From: Methanosarcinales archaeon
Lineage (GTDB): Archaea; Halobacteriota; Methanosarcinia; Methanosarcinales; EX4572-44
Assembly (NCBI GenBank): GCA_004212095.1
Contig: RXIJ01000017.1
Span: 1-9,052 of the forward strand
Length of the DNA stretch: 9,052 nucleotides
Reading direction: 5' to 3'
A program made the translations under genes and the position numbers. A model generated the notes under the pieces. It was not told the DNA's origin, made no database searches, and worked only from the letters and a program-made list of their open reading frames with translations. Below are positions 1 through 5,894 of this stretch, piece after piece (the first letter of the stretch is position 1; every line of letters starts with the position of its first letter).

Positions 1-553
1 TCCTTCGGATATAAACAAAGAAAGCATACTTGAAGGCAGAATCTATAATGCCCTGCTTGAAAAACCAGGTTACGATTTACTTGTGATGGGAAGACCGGAT
101 GGGCTTGGATGCTATTGTTATGCTAATAACCTGCTAAAAGGGATTATGGATAGAATTATAAAAAACTACGAAGTTGTCATTATAGATACGGCAGCAGGGC
201 TTGAACATTTCAGTCGTGGAATCATCAGGGATATAACAGACCTTTTGATAGTAACAGATGCTTCAAAAAACGGCTTTGAAACAGCACAGCGCATAAGAGA
301 CCTGATCGTTGAACTTAATCTAAACATCAAACACGTGTGGATCGTGCCAAACAAGGTTACAGAGAAAAACCGCAAACAGGTAGAGGAATACATAAAAGAG
401 CTGAACGTAACGCCAGCAGGTATCATTCCATTTGATGAGGCTCTTGCACAGCTCAACCTTGACGGAAAACCATTGACAGATCTGCCGGATGATTCGGCAG
501 CAGCCATCCGGATTACAGATATAGCAAGAAAAATCGAACTGGTGCGCGTGTAA
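1..553 (+). CDS. cooC: CooC/AcsF-type nickel-insertion ATPase, 5' end cut off by the window
   Basis: P-loop ATPase of the SIMIBI/MinD class that helps insert nickel into carbon monoxide dehydrogenase / acetyl-CoA synthase. The reading frame is open from the first bases of the window (first full codon at position 2), so 183 C-terminal residues are visible. The family is usually about 250-260 residues, and the N-terminal Walker A (GKGGVGKT-type) lies outside the window. The sequence shows the CooC hallmark GRPDGLGCYCYANN about 30 residues in, with the paired cysteines of the CxC motif thought to bind metal at the dimer interface. It also shows a Walker B/switch II stretch, VVIIDTAAGLEHFSRG, and the later VPNKV nucleotide-base motif. 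It sits one base upstream of cdhD, which matches the cdhABC-cooC-cdhDE order of archaeal ACDS operons and implies co-transcription. No internal disruption is visible. The family call is secure; the full length is unknown. Confidence 0.93.
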   Translation, partial: PSDINKESILEGRIYNALLEKPGYDLLVMGRPDGLGCYCYANNLLKGIMDRIIKNYEVVIIDTAAGLEHFSRGIIRDITDLLIVTDASKNGFETAQRIRDLIVELNLNIKHVWIVPNKVTEKNRKQVEEYIKELNVTPAGIIPFDEALAQLNLDGKPLTDLPDDSAAAIRITDIARKIELVRV

Positions 554-554
554 T

Positions 555-1736
555 ATGTCTAAAGAATTAACCCTTGCAGAAGTAATTGAATTGCTGAACA
601 ATGTAGAAGTAGAATCACTGGAAGGAGTAACATTTGAAGGCGATATTGAGATTGAAATCGACGAAAGTGTGATGAATTTTAGAGAAGAAGCAAACAAACT
701 TATAGAGTCAAGATTTACCGTTGGGACAGTAAAGGAGTGGACAACAGCAATAGAAGAAGTTACCATAGGGGCTACACCAGCCAATGGCGGAACTCGTGGA
801 CACGCTGTTACTATTGGAGGTGAAAAGGCACTGCCGTACTACTTTGATTCCGAAATGAAAAATCCGACTTGTGTTGTTGCAATTGATGTTTTTGATATGC
901 CAATCCAGCTTGCGAAGTCTGTAAGAACCAGCTACGAGGATGTTATGGAAAGCCCTTCTGACTGGGCAAAAAAAGCGGTTAGTGAGTATCATGCGGATAT
1001 GATTGCCTTACATCTGATCAGTACAGACCCGAAGCGTAAAGATGCGTCTGCAAGCGAGGCTTCAAAAACAGTTGAAGACGTTTTGCAGGCAGTGGATGTG
1101 CCGATTATAATCAGCGGCTCAGGAACGCACAAGAAAGATCCGGAAGTCCTGGAAAAGGCTGCCGAGGTTTCGGAAGGTGAGAGATGCCTGATTGCATCAG
1201 CAAACCCGGACAATGATTATGAGCGTGTCGCAAGAGCAGCCAATAAATACGGGCATGTGTTACTCTCGTGGACACAACTTGAAATCAATGCACAAAAAGA
1301 ACTCAATCGTAAACTTATCAAACACTGTGGGGTATCAAGGGATAGAATTGTTATGGATCCAACAACAGCAGCTCTTGGATATGGTCTTGATTATGCCTAT
1401 TCCAATGTGGAGAGAATCAGGCTTGCCGGACTTACTGGTGACAATGAACTAAACTTCCCTGTATTATCTGCTACAACCAATGCATGGAATGCAAGAGAAG
1501 CATGGATGAGTTCGTCACCCTTAAAAGAAGACGGCAACTGGGGAGAAAGAGATCACCGCGGTCTAATCTGGGAAGCCTCTACCGGATTTGCTCTTGCACT
1601 TGCAGGATGTGAATTGTTTATGATGATGCACCCTGGTTCAGCACAATTGTTAAAAAAAATAACACGTATGCTTGGTGGCTCAATAAACGAAGAGAAGACA
1701 GATCTATCCAACTGGATAACAAAATTAATAATATAG
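555..1736 (+). CDS. cdhD: ACDS corrinoid iron-sulfur protein, delta (small) subunit
   Basis: Delta subunit of the acetyl-CoA decarbonylase/synthase complex. With CdhE it forms the corrinoid iron-sulfur protein that carries the methyl group between tetrahydrosarcinapterin/tetrahydromethanopterin and the acetyl-CoA-forming centre. The 393 residues have a short acidic N-terminal segment (about 1-45) followed by the TIM-barrel core. Family blocks seen include GGEKALPYYFDSEM (about 88-101), VVAIDVFDMP, SEGERCLIASANPD, MDPTTAALGYGLDYAYSN and ELFMMMHPGSA near the C-terminus. It is shorter than the Methanosarcina form (about 436) because it lacks an alanine/proline-rich N-terminal linker; this length is normal in other archaea. 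ATG follows the cooC stop by one base, with a weak GGTG at 541-544 as possible ribosome site, suggesting translational coupling. The gene ends in TAG. The codons after it stay open in the same frame into cdhE. Confidence 0.97.
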   Translation: MSKELTLAEVIELLNNVEVESLEGVTFEGDIEIEIDESVMNFREEANKLIESRFTVGTVKEWTTAIEEVTIGATPANGGTRGHAVTIGGEKALPYYFDSEMKNPTCVVAIDVFDMPIQLAKSVRTSYEDVMESPSDWAKKAVSEYHADMIALHLISTDPKRKDASASEASKTVEDVLQAVDVPIIISGSGTHKKDPEVLEKAAEVSEGERCLIASANPDNDYERVARAANKYGHVLLSWTQLEINAQKELNRKLIKHCGVSRDRIVMDPTTAALGYGLDYAYSNVERIRLAGLTGDNELNFPVLSATTNAWNAREAWMSSSPLKEDGNWGERDHRGLIWEASTGFALALAGCELFMMMHPGSAQLLKKITRMLGGSINEEKTDLSNWITKLII

Positions 1737-1763
1737 ATAAAAAAGAAACTCGAAACAACTACG

Positions 1764-3158
1764 ATGAAACTAAATAGCCCACTTCAGGTGTACAAATACC
1801 TGCCTAAAATAAACTGCGGTAAATGCGGAGAAAAAACCTGTATGGCATTTGCCTCGCGCCTCGTTGATCGTTCAAAAAAGATCGAGGACTGCCAGATACT
1901 GCTTCAGGACAAGGAGAAGTTTCTCCAGCTTGCAGAGCTTCTTGCACCGGAAATTAAAGAAATTACTGCTGGAGTGGGAGACTGCGAAGTGAGAATCGGG
2001 GGGGATGATGTATTACACAGGCACCAGCTAACTTTTTTTAATCCAACAGTCCTTGCGTATGATGTATGGGATACGATGGAAGAGGGAGCACTCATCGAAC
2101 GCGTCAAAAAAATAAATGAATTTAAAAAATTCTATGTGGGGCACTATCTCAAACTCGATATGATAGCAGTGCGCTCGACTGGAGAAAGTGCAGCCAAATT
2201 CAAAAGTTGTGTGGAAAAGGTATTAGGGGTGAGCACACTTCCGGTGATGCTCTGCTCTTTTGATCCTCAAGTACTTAAAGCTGGACTTGAAGTATGTGCT
2301 GACAAAAAACCAGTACTGTACGCAGCAACAAAAGATAACTGGGAACAGGTCTCAAAACTTGCTCTTGAGTATCGGGTGCCAGTGGTATTGTTTTCCGAGG
2401 GCAATCTCGACTCTTTAAAAACACTTGCGGTAACTTTCAACAGGCTTGGAATAAACGACTTAATCCTTGATCCGGGTACGTATCCGGAAGGAAAGCAGCT
2501 CAAAGCAACGTTTGAAAATTTTATTAAGCTGCGGCGAGCAGGCATCAAGGAATCGCAGAAAGAGATAGCGTACCCGATAATGGCAGCACCGATCACTGCA
2601 TGGATGACCGATAACGACCCAATCATGGCATCTTACCTTGAAGCAGCGCTTGCATCCATATTTATGATCAAATATGCTGATATTATGCTCCTCCACAGCA
2701 TAGAACCACACGCACTGTTAAGCGAGGTTTACATGAGGGAAACCATGTACACAGACCCGCGAACACCGCTCAAGGTTGATTCAGGCATATATAAAATTGG
2801 AAACCCGACAAAAGATTCACCGGTGATTGCAACTTCTAATTTTGCCCTAACTTATTATACAGTAGAAAGCGATCTTTCATCTGGCAGGATTGACTGCTAC
2901 CTTGCCTCAGTAAACACGGACGGGATTGGAGTTGAGGCAGCGGTTGCGGGAAGACAATTTACAGCAGTTAGAATCAAAGAAACCTTTGACGAGGCAGGTT
3001 TTGATTTTAAAGAAAAAACCAGTCATAACACCATCATCCTCCCGGGGCTTGCTGCTCGATTGCAGGGGGATTTGGAAGATGTAATGGGAATTAAGGTGTT
3101 AATCGGTCCGGTTGATTCAAACCAGATACCAGGCTGGATGGATAAAAACCGGCTGTAA
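1764..3158 (+). CDS. cdhE: ACDS corrinoid iron-sulfur protein, gamma (large) subunit
   Basis: Gamma subunit of the ACDS complex, which binds the [4Fe-4S] cluster and the corrinoid methyl carrier. It partners CdhD in the cytoplasm. The 464-residue length is normal for the family. The N-terminus carries the cluster motif Cys18-x2-Cys21-x4-Cys26-x16-Cys43, inside the family block NCGKCGEKTCMAFASRLVDR. The TIM-barrel domain follows, with GGDDVLHRH, ILDPGTYPEG and IAYPIMAAPITAWM, and then the C-terminal cobamide-binding part with FALTYYTVESDLSSGRIDCY, TDGIGVEAAVAGRQF and ILPGLAARLQGDLED. The ATG at 1764 is chosen because MKLNSPLQVYKYLPK matches the usual family start; no strong ribosome-binding site precedes it. 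It lies 27 bases after the cdhD stop, so the two genes are almost certainly one operon. No lesion is seen. It appears to be the last gene of the operon; I see no clear T-run terminator in the 210 bases that follow. Confidence 0.97.
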   Translation: MKLNSPLQVYKYLPKINCGKCGEKTCMAFASRLVDRSKKIEDCQILLQDKEKFLQLAELLAPEIKEITAGVGDCEVRIGGDDVLHRHQLTFFNPTVLAYDVWDTMEEGALIERVKKINEFKKFYVGHYLKLDMIAVRSTGESAAKFKSCVEKVLGVSTLPVMLCSFDPQVLKAGLEVCADKKPVLYAATKDNWEQVSKLALEYRVPVVLFSEGNLDSLKTLAVTFNRLGINDLILDPGTYPEGKQLKATFENFIKLRRAGIKESQKEIAYPIMAAPITAWMTDNDPIMASYLEAALASIFMIKYADIMLLHSIEPHALLSEVYMRETMYTDPRTPLKVDSGIYKIGNPTKDSPVIATSNFALTYYTVESDLSSGRIDCYLASVNTDGIGVEAAVAGRQFTAVRIKETFDEAGFDFKEKTSHNTIILPGLAARLQGDLEDVMGIKVLIGPVDSNQIPGWMDKNRL

Positions 3159-3231
3159 GGAATTTGGATAAAGGACCTTGAAACACACATATTATCACGG
3201 CTCGGTAGGATATGGTTGGGAGGTAGTTGAG

Positions 3232-3243
3232 AGAGATATCTCT
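3232..3243. promoter_or_regulatory. 12-bp perfect palindrome AGAGATATCTCT upstream of a promoter
   Basis: A perfect inverted repeat without spacer, centred between 3237 and 3238 and ending about 27 bases before the TATA-like box at 3270-3276. The position fits a dimeric regulator site acting on the small gene that follows, or a signal at the end of the ACDS operon. Only the symmetry is seen; the function is inference. Short AT-containing palindromes also arise by chance. The rest of 3159-3370 shows no coding sequence or strong T-run. Confidence 0.3.
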
Positions 3244-3262
3244 ACACAAGACAAAATAAAAA

Positions 3263-3277
3263 CAAAACCTTTATACA
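3263..3277 (+). promoter_or_regulatory. Archaeal promoter (BRE AAAACC + TATA box TTTATA)
   Basis: The stretch AAAACCTTTATACA has an A-rich B-recognition element followed directly by a TTTATA box, the common form in methanogen-type archaea. A transcript would start about 25 bases downstream, near 3298-3302. That leaves a leader of about 70 bases before the ATG at 3371. It probably drives the frameshifted small gene and the RDD gene behind it. Confidence 0.6.
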
Positions 3278-3356
3278 CCAAAAACGCTAACAAGCCTAGT
3301 ATCCATTAAGTACGGGATATAGTGACTTAATATAACAATTACAATTCAGAAGTTAC

Positions 3357-3364
3357 AAAGGAGG
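3357..3364 (+). promoter_or_regulatory. Strong ribosome-binding site AAAGGAGG
   Basis: A near-perfect match to the anti-Shine-Dalgarno sequence, ending six bases before ATG 3371. It fixes the true start of the small gene at 3371. Without it one would take the downstream frame (GTG at 3468) as the gene. The strength of this site contrasts with the weak sites of cdhD and cdhE. Confidence 0.75.
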
Positions 3365-3370
3365 AAAAAT

Positions 3371-3689
3371 ATGGATAATCACGAATTTTTTTTACAGGCA
3401 ATCAACGAGAAAAAGTTGGTACATGTAAAATTTAATTCACAAGAAAAGGGAATAATTCAAAGACTTTGTGTCCCATTTGATTTTGGACCATGGAGACAGG
3501 GAAATGAATCCAAATCCTGATCGTTATCACTTTTACGACCTTGATAGTCCTGATGGAAAACATAATCTTTCTATTTTGCCAGAACAAATTATTTCAATTG
3601 ATGTTACAGAACAATCGTTTGATCCTGCTGTTTATATAAAGTGGAATCCAAATTGGTTCATTAAAAGAGATTGGGGTATTCACTCATAA
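3371..3689 (+). pseudogene. Small unrecognised protein gene, split by a +1 frameshift
   Basis: From ATG 3371 the first frame reads about 43 sensible residues (MDNHEFFLQAINEKKLVHVK..., then RLCVPFDFGPWRQ) and ends at TGA 3518-3520. The second frame continues without a gap of sense as MNPNPDRYHFYDLDSPDGKH, then NLSILPEQIISI, and ends at TAA 3687-3689 with NWFIKRDWGIHS. Removing one base in the GGGAAA run at 3499-3504 joins them into one protein of about 105 residues. The joined sequence looks like a compact soluble alpha/beta protein, rich in aromatic and acidic residues; I do not recognise the family and assign no function. It has a strong promoter and ribosome site, and the RDD gene follows after 37 bases, so the two may be co-transcribed. 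A homopolymer sequencing error would explain the shift as well as a real mutation. Confidence 0.7.
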
Positions 3690-3726
3690 TCAAAAATTTT
3701 TAAAAACACACAAAAGAGGTAGAAAT

Positions 3727-4179
3727 ATGTTATGTCCAAGATGTGGAGCAAAATTAGTAGAAGGCGTTACGGTTTGCAGTTCTTGCGGAGCAATAATAAG
3801 TGAGATAAGCATGGAAAAGGCAGGTGCTGGAGCGAGGTTTGGATCGTATATCCTTGATTCGATTATCGTTAGTGTAATGGGGTTTATTCTTGGTTTTGTT
3901 CTTGAGCCCATAGCATCTTTTTTGGGTTTATTAATCTCGGTGGGATATTATACCTACTTCTTTGGAAACGGACAGACTCTCGGTATGAAAGCAGTGAAAA
4001 TAAAACTATGCGAAACTGATGGGACATATCCAATAGGATATGCAAAGGGATTTCTTAGATGGATAGGAATGATTATATCGGGTTTGGTAATAGGTTTGGG
4101 TTACCTTTGGATATTAATAGATGAAAATAAACAAGGATGGCATGATAAAATAGCTGGTACGTATGTTGTAGTTGAATAA
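3727..4179 (+). CDS. RDD-family membrane protein with N-terminal zinc ribbon
   Basis: A 150-residue protein of unknown substrate. Residues 1-21 form a zinc ribbon with Cys3-x2-Cys6 and Cys17-x2-Cys20 (CPRCGAKL...CSSCGA). The RDD domain follows: Arg37 and Asp44 in GARFGSYILDSIIV, a first pair of hydrophobic segments at about 42-77, the conserved loop GQTLGMKAVKIKL (82-94), a third membrane segment at about 111-131 ending in Asp132, and the family tail KQGWHDKIAGTYVV (135-148). RDD proteins sit in the cytoplasmic membrane; some are proposed to take part in ion or solute transport, but most have no known role. The start is supported by GAGGT at 3716-3720. Nothing in the gene is broken. The link to the small gene before it is positional only. 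Confidence 0.88.
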   Translation: MLCPRCGAKLVEGVTVCSSCGAIISEISMEKAGAGARFGSYILDSIIVSVMGFILGFVLEPIASFLGLLISVGYYTYFFGNGQTLGMKAVKIKLCETDGTYPIGYAKGFLRWIGMIISGLVIGLGYLWILIDENKQGWHDKIAGTYVVVE

Positions 4180-4262
4180 AGCTCAACAAGCTACCACGGA
4201 TGCACCCGAATTCATTCCGATGGTGGAGATGCTGGAGCTCAAAGAAATAATATGCGATAGCA

Positions 4263-4275
4263 TAAATATTTATAT
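4263..4275 (+). promoter_or_regulatory. Promoter of hicBA (TATA-like TTTATAT)
   Basis: The AT-rich run TAAATATTTATAT ends 28 bases before the hicB ATG at 4304. With the usual 25-base distance, transcription would begin at about 4295-4300, giving a transcript with almost no leader. This fits the lack of a clear ribosome-binding site before hicB. HicB antitoxins commonly repress their own promoter, but no operator repeat is obvious here. Confidence 0.5.
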
Positions 4276-4303
4276 GCATCTCATAGAAATGTAAAATAGG
4301 AAA

Positions 4304-4534
4304 ATGAAAACGATTATCCAAATCCATAAAGAAGGTAAATATTTTGTAGCCGTGGATATGACAACAAACGTGGCGGACCAGGGGCCAACGGAAGAAGAGG
4401 CGATTAAAAATCTAAAAAAAGGGCTTGAAGAACACTATCAAATTATTATGGAGTTAGTCCCTAAGGACTATAAAATCTCTTTCTTAGATATTGAAGTAGA
4501 AAAATATGCCCAAACTTCCCGTCCTGTCGGCTAA
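4304..4534 (+). CDS. hicB: HicB-family antitoxin, short archaeal form
   Basis: A 76-residue protein with the HicB partial RNase-H-like fold: MKTIIQIHKEGKYFVAVDM forms the first beta strands, and GPTEEEAIKNLKKGLEEHY is the typical helix after the strand turn. It would bind and neutralise the HicA mRNA interferase encoded next to it. There is no added helix-turn-helix or ribbon-helix-helix domain at the C-terminus, so self-repression through DNA binding would need another mechanism. The stop codon lies inside hicA (29-base overlap), so the two are translationally coupled. The order is hicB then hicA, the reverse of the classical E. coli pair but common elsewhere. The gene looks intact. Confidence 0.85.
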   Translation: MKTIIQIHKEGKYFVAVDMTTNVADQGPTEEEAIKNLKKGLEEHYQIIMELVPKDYKISFLDIEVEKYAQTSRPVG

Positions 4535-4787
4535 GGATGTTATTAAAGTTCTGAAGAAGTTTGAGTTTCAAGTTTACCGTCAAACTGGGAGCCATATTCA
4601 TCTGTGGAATGAAAAGCGAAGACTGCTTGTTACAGTTCCAAATCACCCTGAATTAACAAAGGGTACATTAGTTTCAAGATGCCTTGGATGTTCAGTCCGT
4701 TGGTGGACTGGTTTAGGCTTTAAGAGACTGTCACGATGGACGCAGAGGTCGGGGCGGCCAGGTCCTGCGTGGTTCACGTGTTTTTAG
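4506..4787 (+). CDS. hicA: HicA-family mRNA interferase toxin with an aberrant C-terminal tail
   Basis: HicA toxins are small double-stranded-RNA-binding-fold proteins that cleave mRNA. Residues 1-57 match the family: MPKLPVLSAKDVIKVLKKFE, the catalytic-His block RQTGSHIHLW (His30 after Gly28-Ser29) and the strand VTVPNHPELTKGTL (43-55). HicA normally ends at about 65-85 residues with a helix of the type SIIRQAGLS..EF. Here the frame instead runs into 36 unrelated residues rich in Trp, Arg and Gly, to a TAG at 4785-4787. Neither other forward frame restores the normal end, so this is a replacement of the 3' end rather than a simple frameshift. The breakpoint is near 4676. Whether the toxin is still active is unknown; loss of the last helix may destabilise it. 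The intact antitoxin beside it fits a decaying module. Confidence 0.75.
   Translation: MPKLPVLSAKDVIKVLKKFEFQVYRQTGSHIHLWNEKRRLLVTVPNHPELTKGTLVSRCLGCSVRWWTGLGFKRLSRWTQRSGRPGPAWFTCF
4693..4785 (+). other. GC-rich segment with two hairpins and a T5 run
   Basis: This segment underlies the foreign tail of hicA. It is about 58% G+C over 4681-4800 by hand count, clearly above the neighbours. The first hairpin is CAGTCC (4693-4698) with GGACTG (4705-4710), a perfect 6-bp stem with a 6-base loop. The second pairs ACGCAG (4740-4745) with CTGCGT (4765-4770), extended outward by CACG (4732-4735) with CGTG (4777-4780) across an internal loop, and is followed at once by TTTTT (4781-4785). This could be an intrinsic-type terminator, the end of a mobile element or a small structured RNA. 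I see no box C/D or tRNA features. Only the pairing is observed. Confidence 0.4.
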
Positions 4788-4815
4788 GGGGCGGATTGGC
4801 TGGATGGCTTTCGAG

Positions 4816-4823
4816 TTTTTTTT
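4816..4823 (+). terminator. T8 run, probable transcription termination site
   Basis: Eight consecutive T residues lie between the hicBA segment and the next promoter at 4864. Archaeal RNA polymerase commonly stops at oligo-U tracts without needing a hairpin. The location, at the end of one plus-strand unit and just before another promoter, fits a terminator. No strong stem directly precedes it. Confidence 0.5.
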
Positions 4824-4863
4824 AGGATCAGACAAATAGAGATATACGAAATCTTTTAAACTG

Positions 4864-4876
4864 GTAAAGTTTATAT
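4864..4876 (+). promoter_or_regulatory. Promoter of the small ORF/GNAT pair (TTTATAT box)
   Basis: GTAAAGTTTATAT combines a purine-rich upstream element with a TTTATAT box. The predicted start of transcription is at about 4898-4902, just ahead of the ribosome site AAAGGAG at 4904-4910. This would give a very short leader and argues against use of the ATG at 4884, which would lie upstream of the transcript start. Confidence 0.55.
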
Positions 4877-4903
4877 TTCATTAATGCATGGAATGTGTTT
4901 ACA

Positions 4904-4910
4904 AAAGGAG
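4904..4910 (+). promoter_or_regulatory. Ribosome-binding site AAAGGAG that sets the start at 4920
   Basis: A good Shine-Dalgarno match nine bases before ATG 4920. An in-frame ATG at 4884 would add 12 residues (MHGMCLQKEKSN), but it has no such site and would precede the predicted transcription start. The shorter protein is preferred. Confidence 0.7.
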
Positions 4911-4919
4911 AAATCAAAC

Positions 4920-5069
4920 ATGGCAGAACCGATTCGACTTGGATTGCTCATAGAGGACCCGGAAGATGTGCGCGAGTTTGAGGAAAACATGAGAAACCCG
5001 AAAGCCACGAAGGAACAGGTAGAATTCATTAGAGAGGCGATCAGGGTGTACAAGACGCACCCATTCTAA
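4920..5069 (+). CDS. Small charged protein (49 aa) paired with a GNAT acetyltransferase
   Basis: I do not recognise this protein as a named family. It has 49 residues, begins MAEPIRLGLLIEDPEDVREF and is rich in Glu, Arg and Lys. It is predicted to be mostly helical after residue 12 (EDVREFEENM, then ATKEQVEFIREAIRVY), with no membrane segment or cysteine. Its stop codon lies three bases before the start of the GNAT gene, so the two form a tight two-gene unit under one promoter. A tiny acidic protein directly before a GNAT gene recalls the layout of GNAT-type toxin-antitoxin modules (AtaRT, TacAT). However, it lacks an obvious ribbon-helix-helix start of the DUF1778 kind, so an antitoxin role is only a guess. 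The gene itself is intact. Confidence 0.65.
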   Translation: MAEPIRLGLLIEDPEDVREFEENMRNPKATKEQVEFIREAIRVYKTHPF

Positions 5070-5072
5070 TTT

Positions 5073-5642
5073 ATGTATCCGCGCTTCTCTTATGATGAAT
5101 TACAAATAGCCTCATACACCAAACGACATGATATATCAGGTTTTGAATCAACATCCCCTGAATTAAATGAGTTTTTAAAAGAAGATGCGCTCAAAAATCA
5201 AGAAGAACTCATTAGCAAAACGTATCTTTGTTGTCATTTCAATCAGCTGGTTGGGTATGTGGCATTCACCACCGATATCATCAGACAGAAAGACGTTCGA
5301 GAAGAATAATGGCTTGAAGTACCATACAAAGAATATCCTGCAATTAAAATCGCTCGGTTGGCTGTAGATAAGAAATATGAACGGAGGGGTGTTGGGAGGT
5401 TCTTATTACTTGCTTCGGTCGGTAAAGCACTTAAAATATCCGATGAGGTTGGTTGTCGTTTTATAACAGTTGATTCAAAACAAAACTCAATAAAGTTCTA
5501 TGAAAAATCTGGCGACTTTAAATTAATCAAAGGATATGAAAAAAGGAACTATCCAACAATGTATTTTGATGTTTTACCGACAATTAAAGAAATGAAGGTG
5601 ATAAATATGAAACCTGGAGACTTCCAGTTGCAGAAAGAGTAA
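5073..5642 (+). pseudogene. GNAT-family N-acetyltransferase with an in-frame TAA
   Basis: One continuous frame encodes a GNAT protein of 189 codons, but codon 79 (5307-5309) is TAA. The N-terminal part (MYPRFSYDELQIASYTKRHD, FESTSPELNEFLKEDA, LVGYVAFTTDII) matches the start typical of toxin-like GNAT proteins. After the stop the same frame goes on with WLEVPYKEYPAIKIARLAVD and the acetyl-CoA pyrophosphate loop E103-R-R-G-V-G108, a variant of Q/R-x-x-G-x-G/A. The late GNAT block FYEKSGDFKLI with its Tyr comes next. Because no shift of frame is involved, a single base change from a sense codon (CAA, GAA or AAA) explains it. Restart at TTG 5358 would give only the C-terminal half without the N-terminal strands. 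It is probably inactive unless TAA is read through. The preceding 49-residue gene is its likely partner. Confidence 0.82.
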
Positions 5643-5687
5643 CCCCAATAACAAAGAACCGAAAGGAATCTGTACTCCCTATCACCG

Positions 5688-5894
5688 TCATCCTCCTCCC
5701 GCGCTTATCCCAGCAGCCATCTGTAGAATTATGAGTGCATCGAGTGATGTGATTCTCCCGTCACCACTGACATCAGCAGCGGCGTCGTATTCGTCGCGGA
5801 CAGCAAAATCGAGTGCAATCGTGGCGTCTGTGTAGGTTGGATCATGGTAGAGATGAGTGAACCCCGCGTCATCGCGTGTGAGTATCGCGTCAAA
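5688..5894 (-). pseudogene. C-terminal dockerin-like (EF-hand) fragment of a surface protein, fused behind the hemC remnant
   Basis: Read on the minus strand from about 5867 down to TGA at 5690-5688, this encodes GFTHLYHDPTYTDATIALDF, then AVRDEYDAAADVSGDGRITS and LDALIILQMAAG, ending in SAGGG. The pattern D-V-S-G-D-G-R-I-T-S-L-D-A is a dockerin type I calcium-binding loop, and one such repeat often closes secreted or surface proteins of methanogens and relatives. There is no start codon, signal peptide or membrane anchor here: the frame opens only after a TGA near 5960. It is therefore the tail end of a once much larger gene. Its first residues (FDAILTRDD, 5894-5868) can equally be read as HemC, so the fusion point lies near 5868. 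It ends convergently with the GNAT gene, 45 bases away. Confidence 0.65.

Noticed and set aside
320..784. Minus-strand open frame of 154 residues across cooC and cdhD
   Set aside because: Both plus-strand genes are unmistakable here. The antisense frame is Ser/Ile/Cys-rich and has no ribosome site.
4182..4242. Hairpin AGCTCAACAAGCTACCAC...GTGGAGATGCTGGAGCT as terminator of the RDD gene
   Set aside because: Pairing is imperfect with large bulges and no T-run follows, so a terminator cannot be supported.
4676..4800. tRNA, snoRNA-like (box C/D) or group II intron domain in the GC-rich segment
   Set aside because: I found no T-loop, no paired RTGATGA/CTGA boxes and no domain V-like sequence; only generic hairpins remain.
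4884..4919. Longer start (ATG 4884) for the 49-residue protein
   Set aside because: It precedes the predicted transcription start and lacks a ribosome site, while AAAGGAG stands nine bases before ATG 4920.
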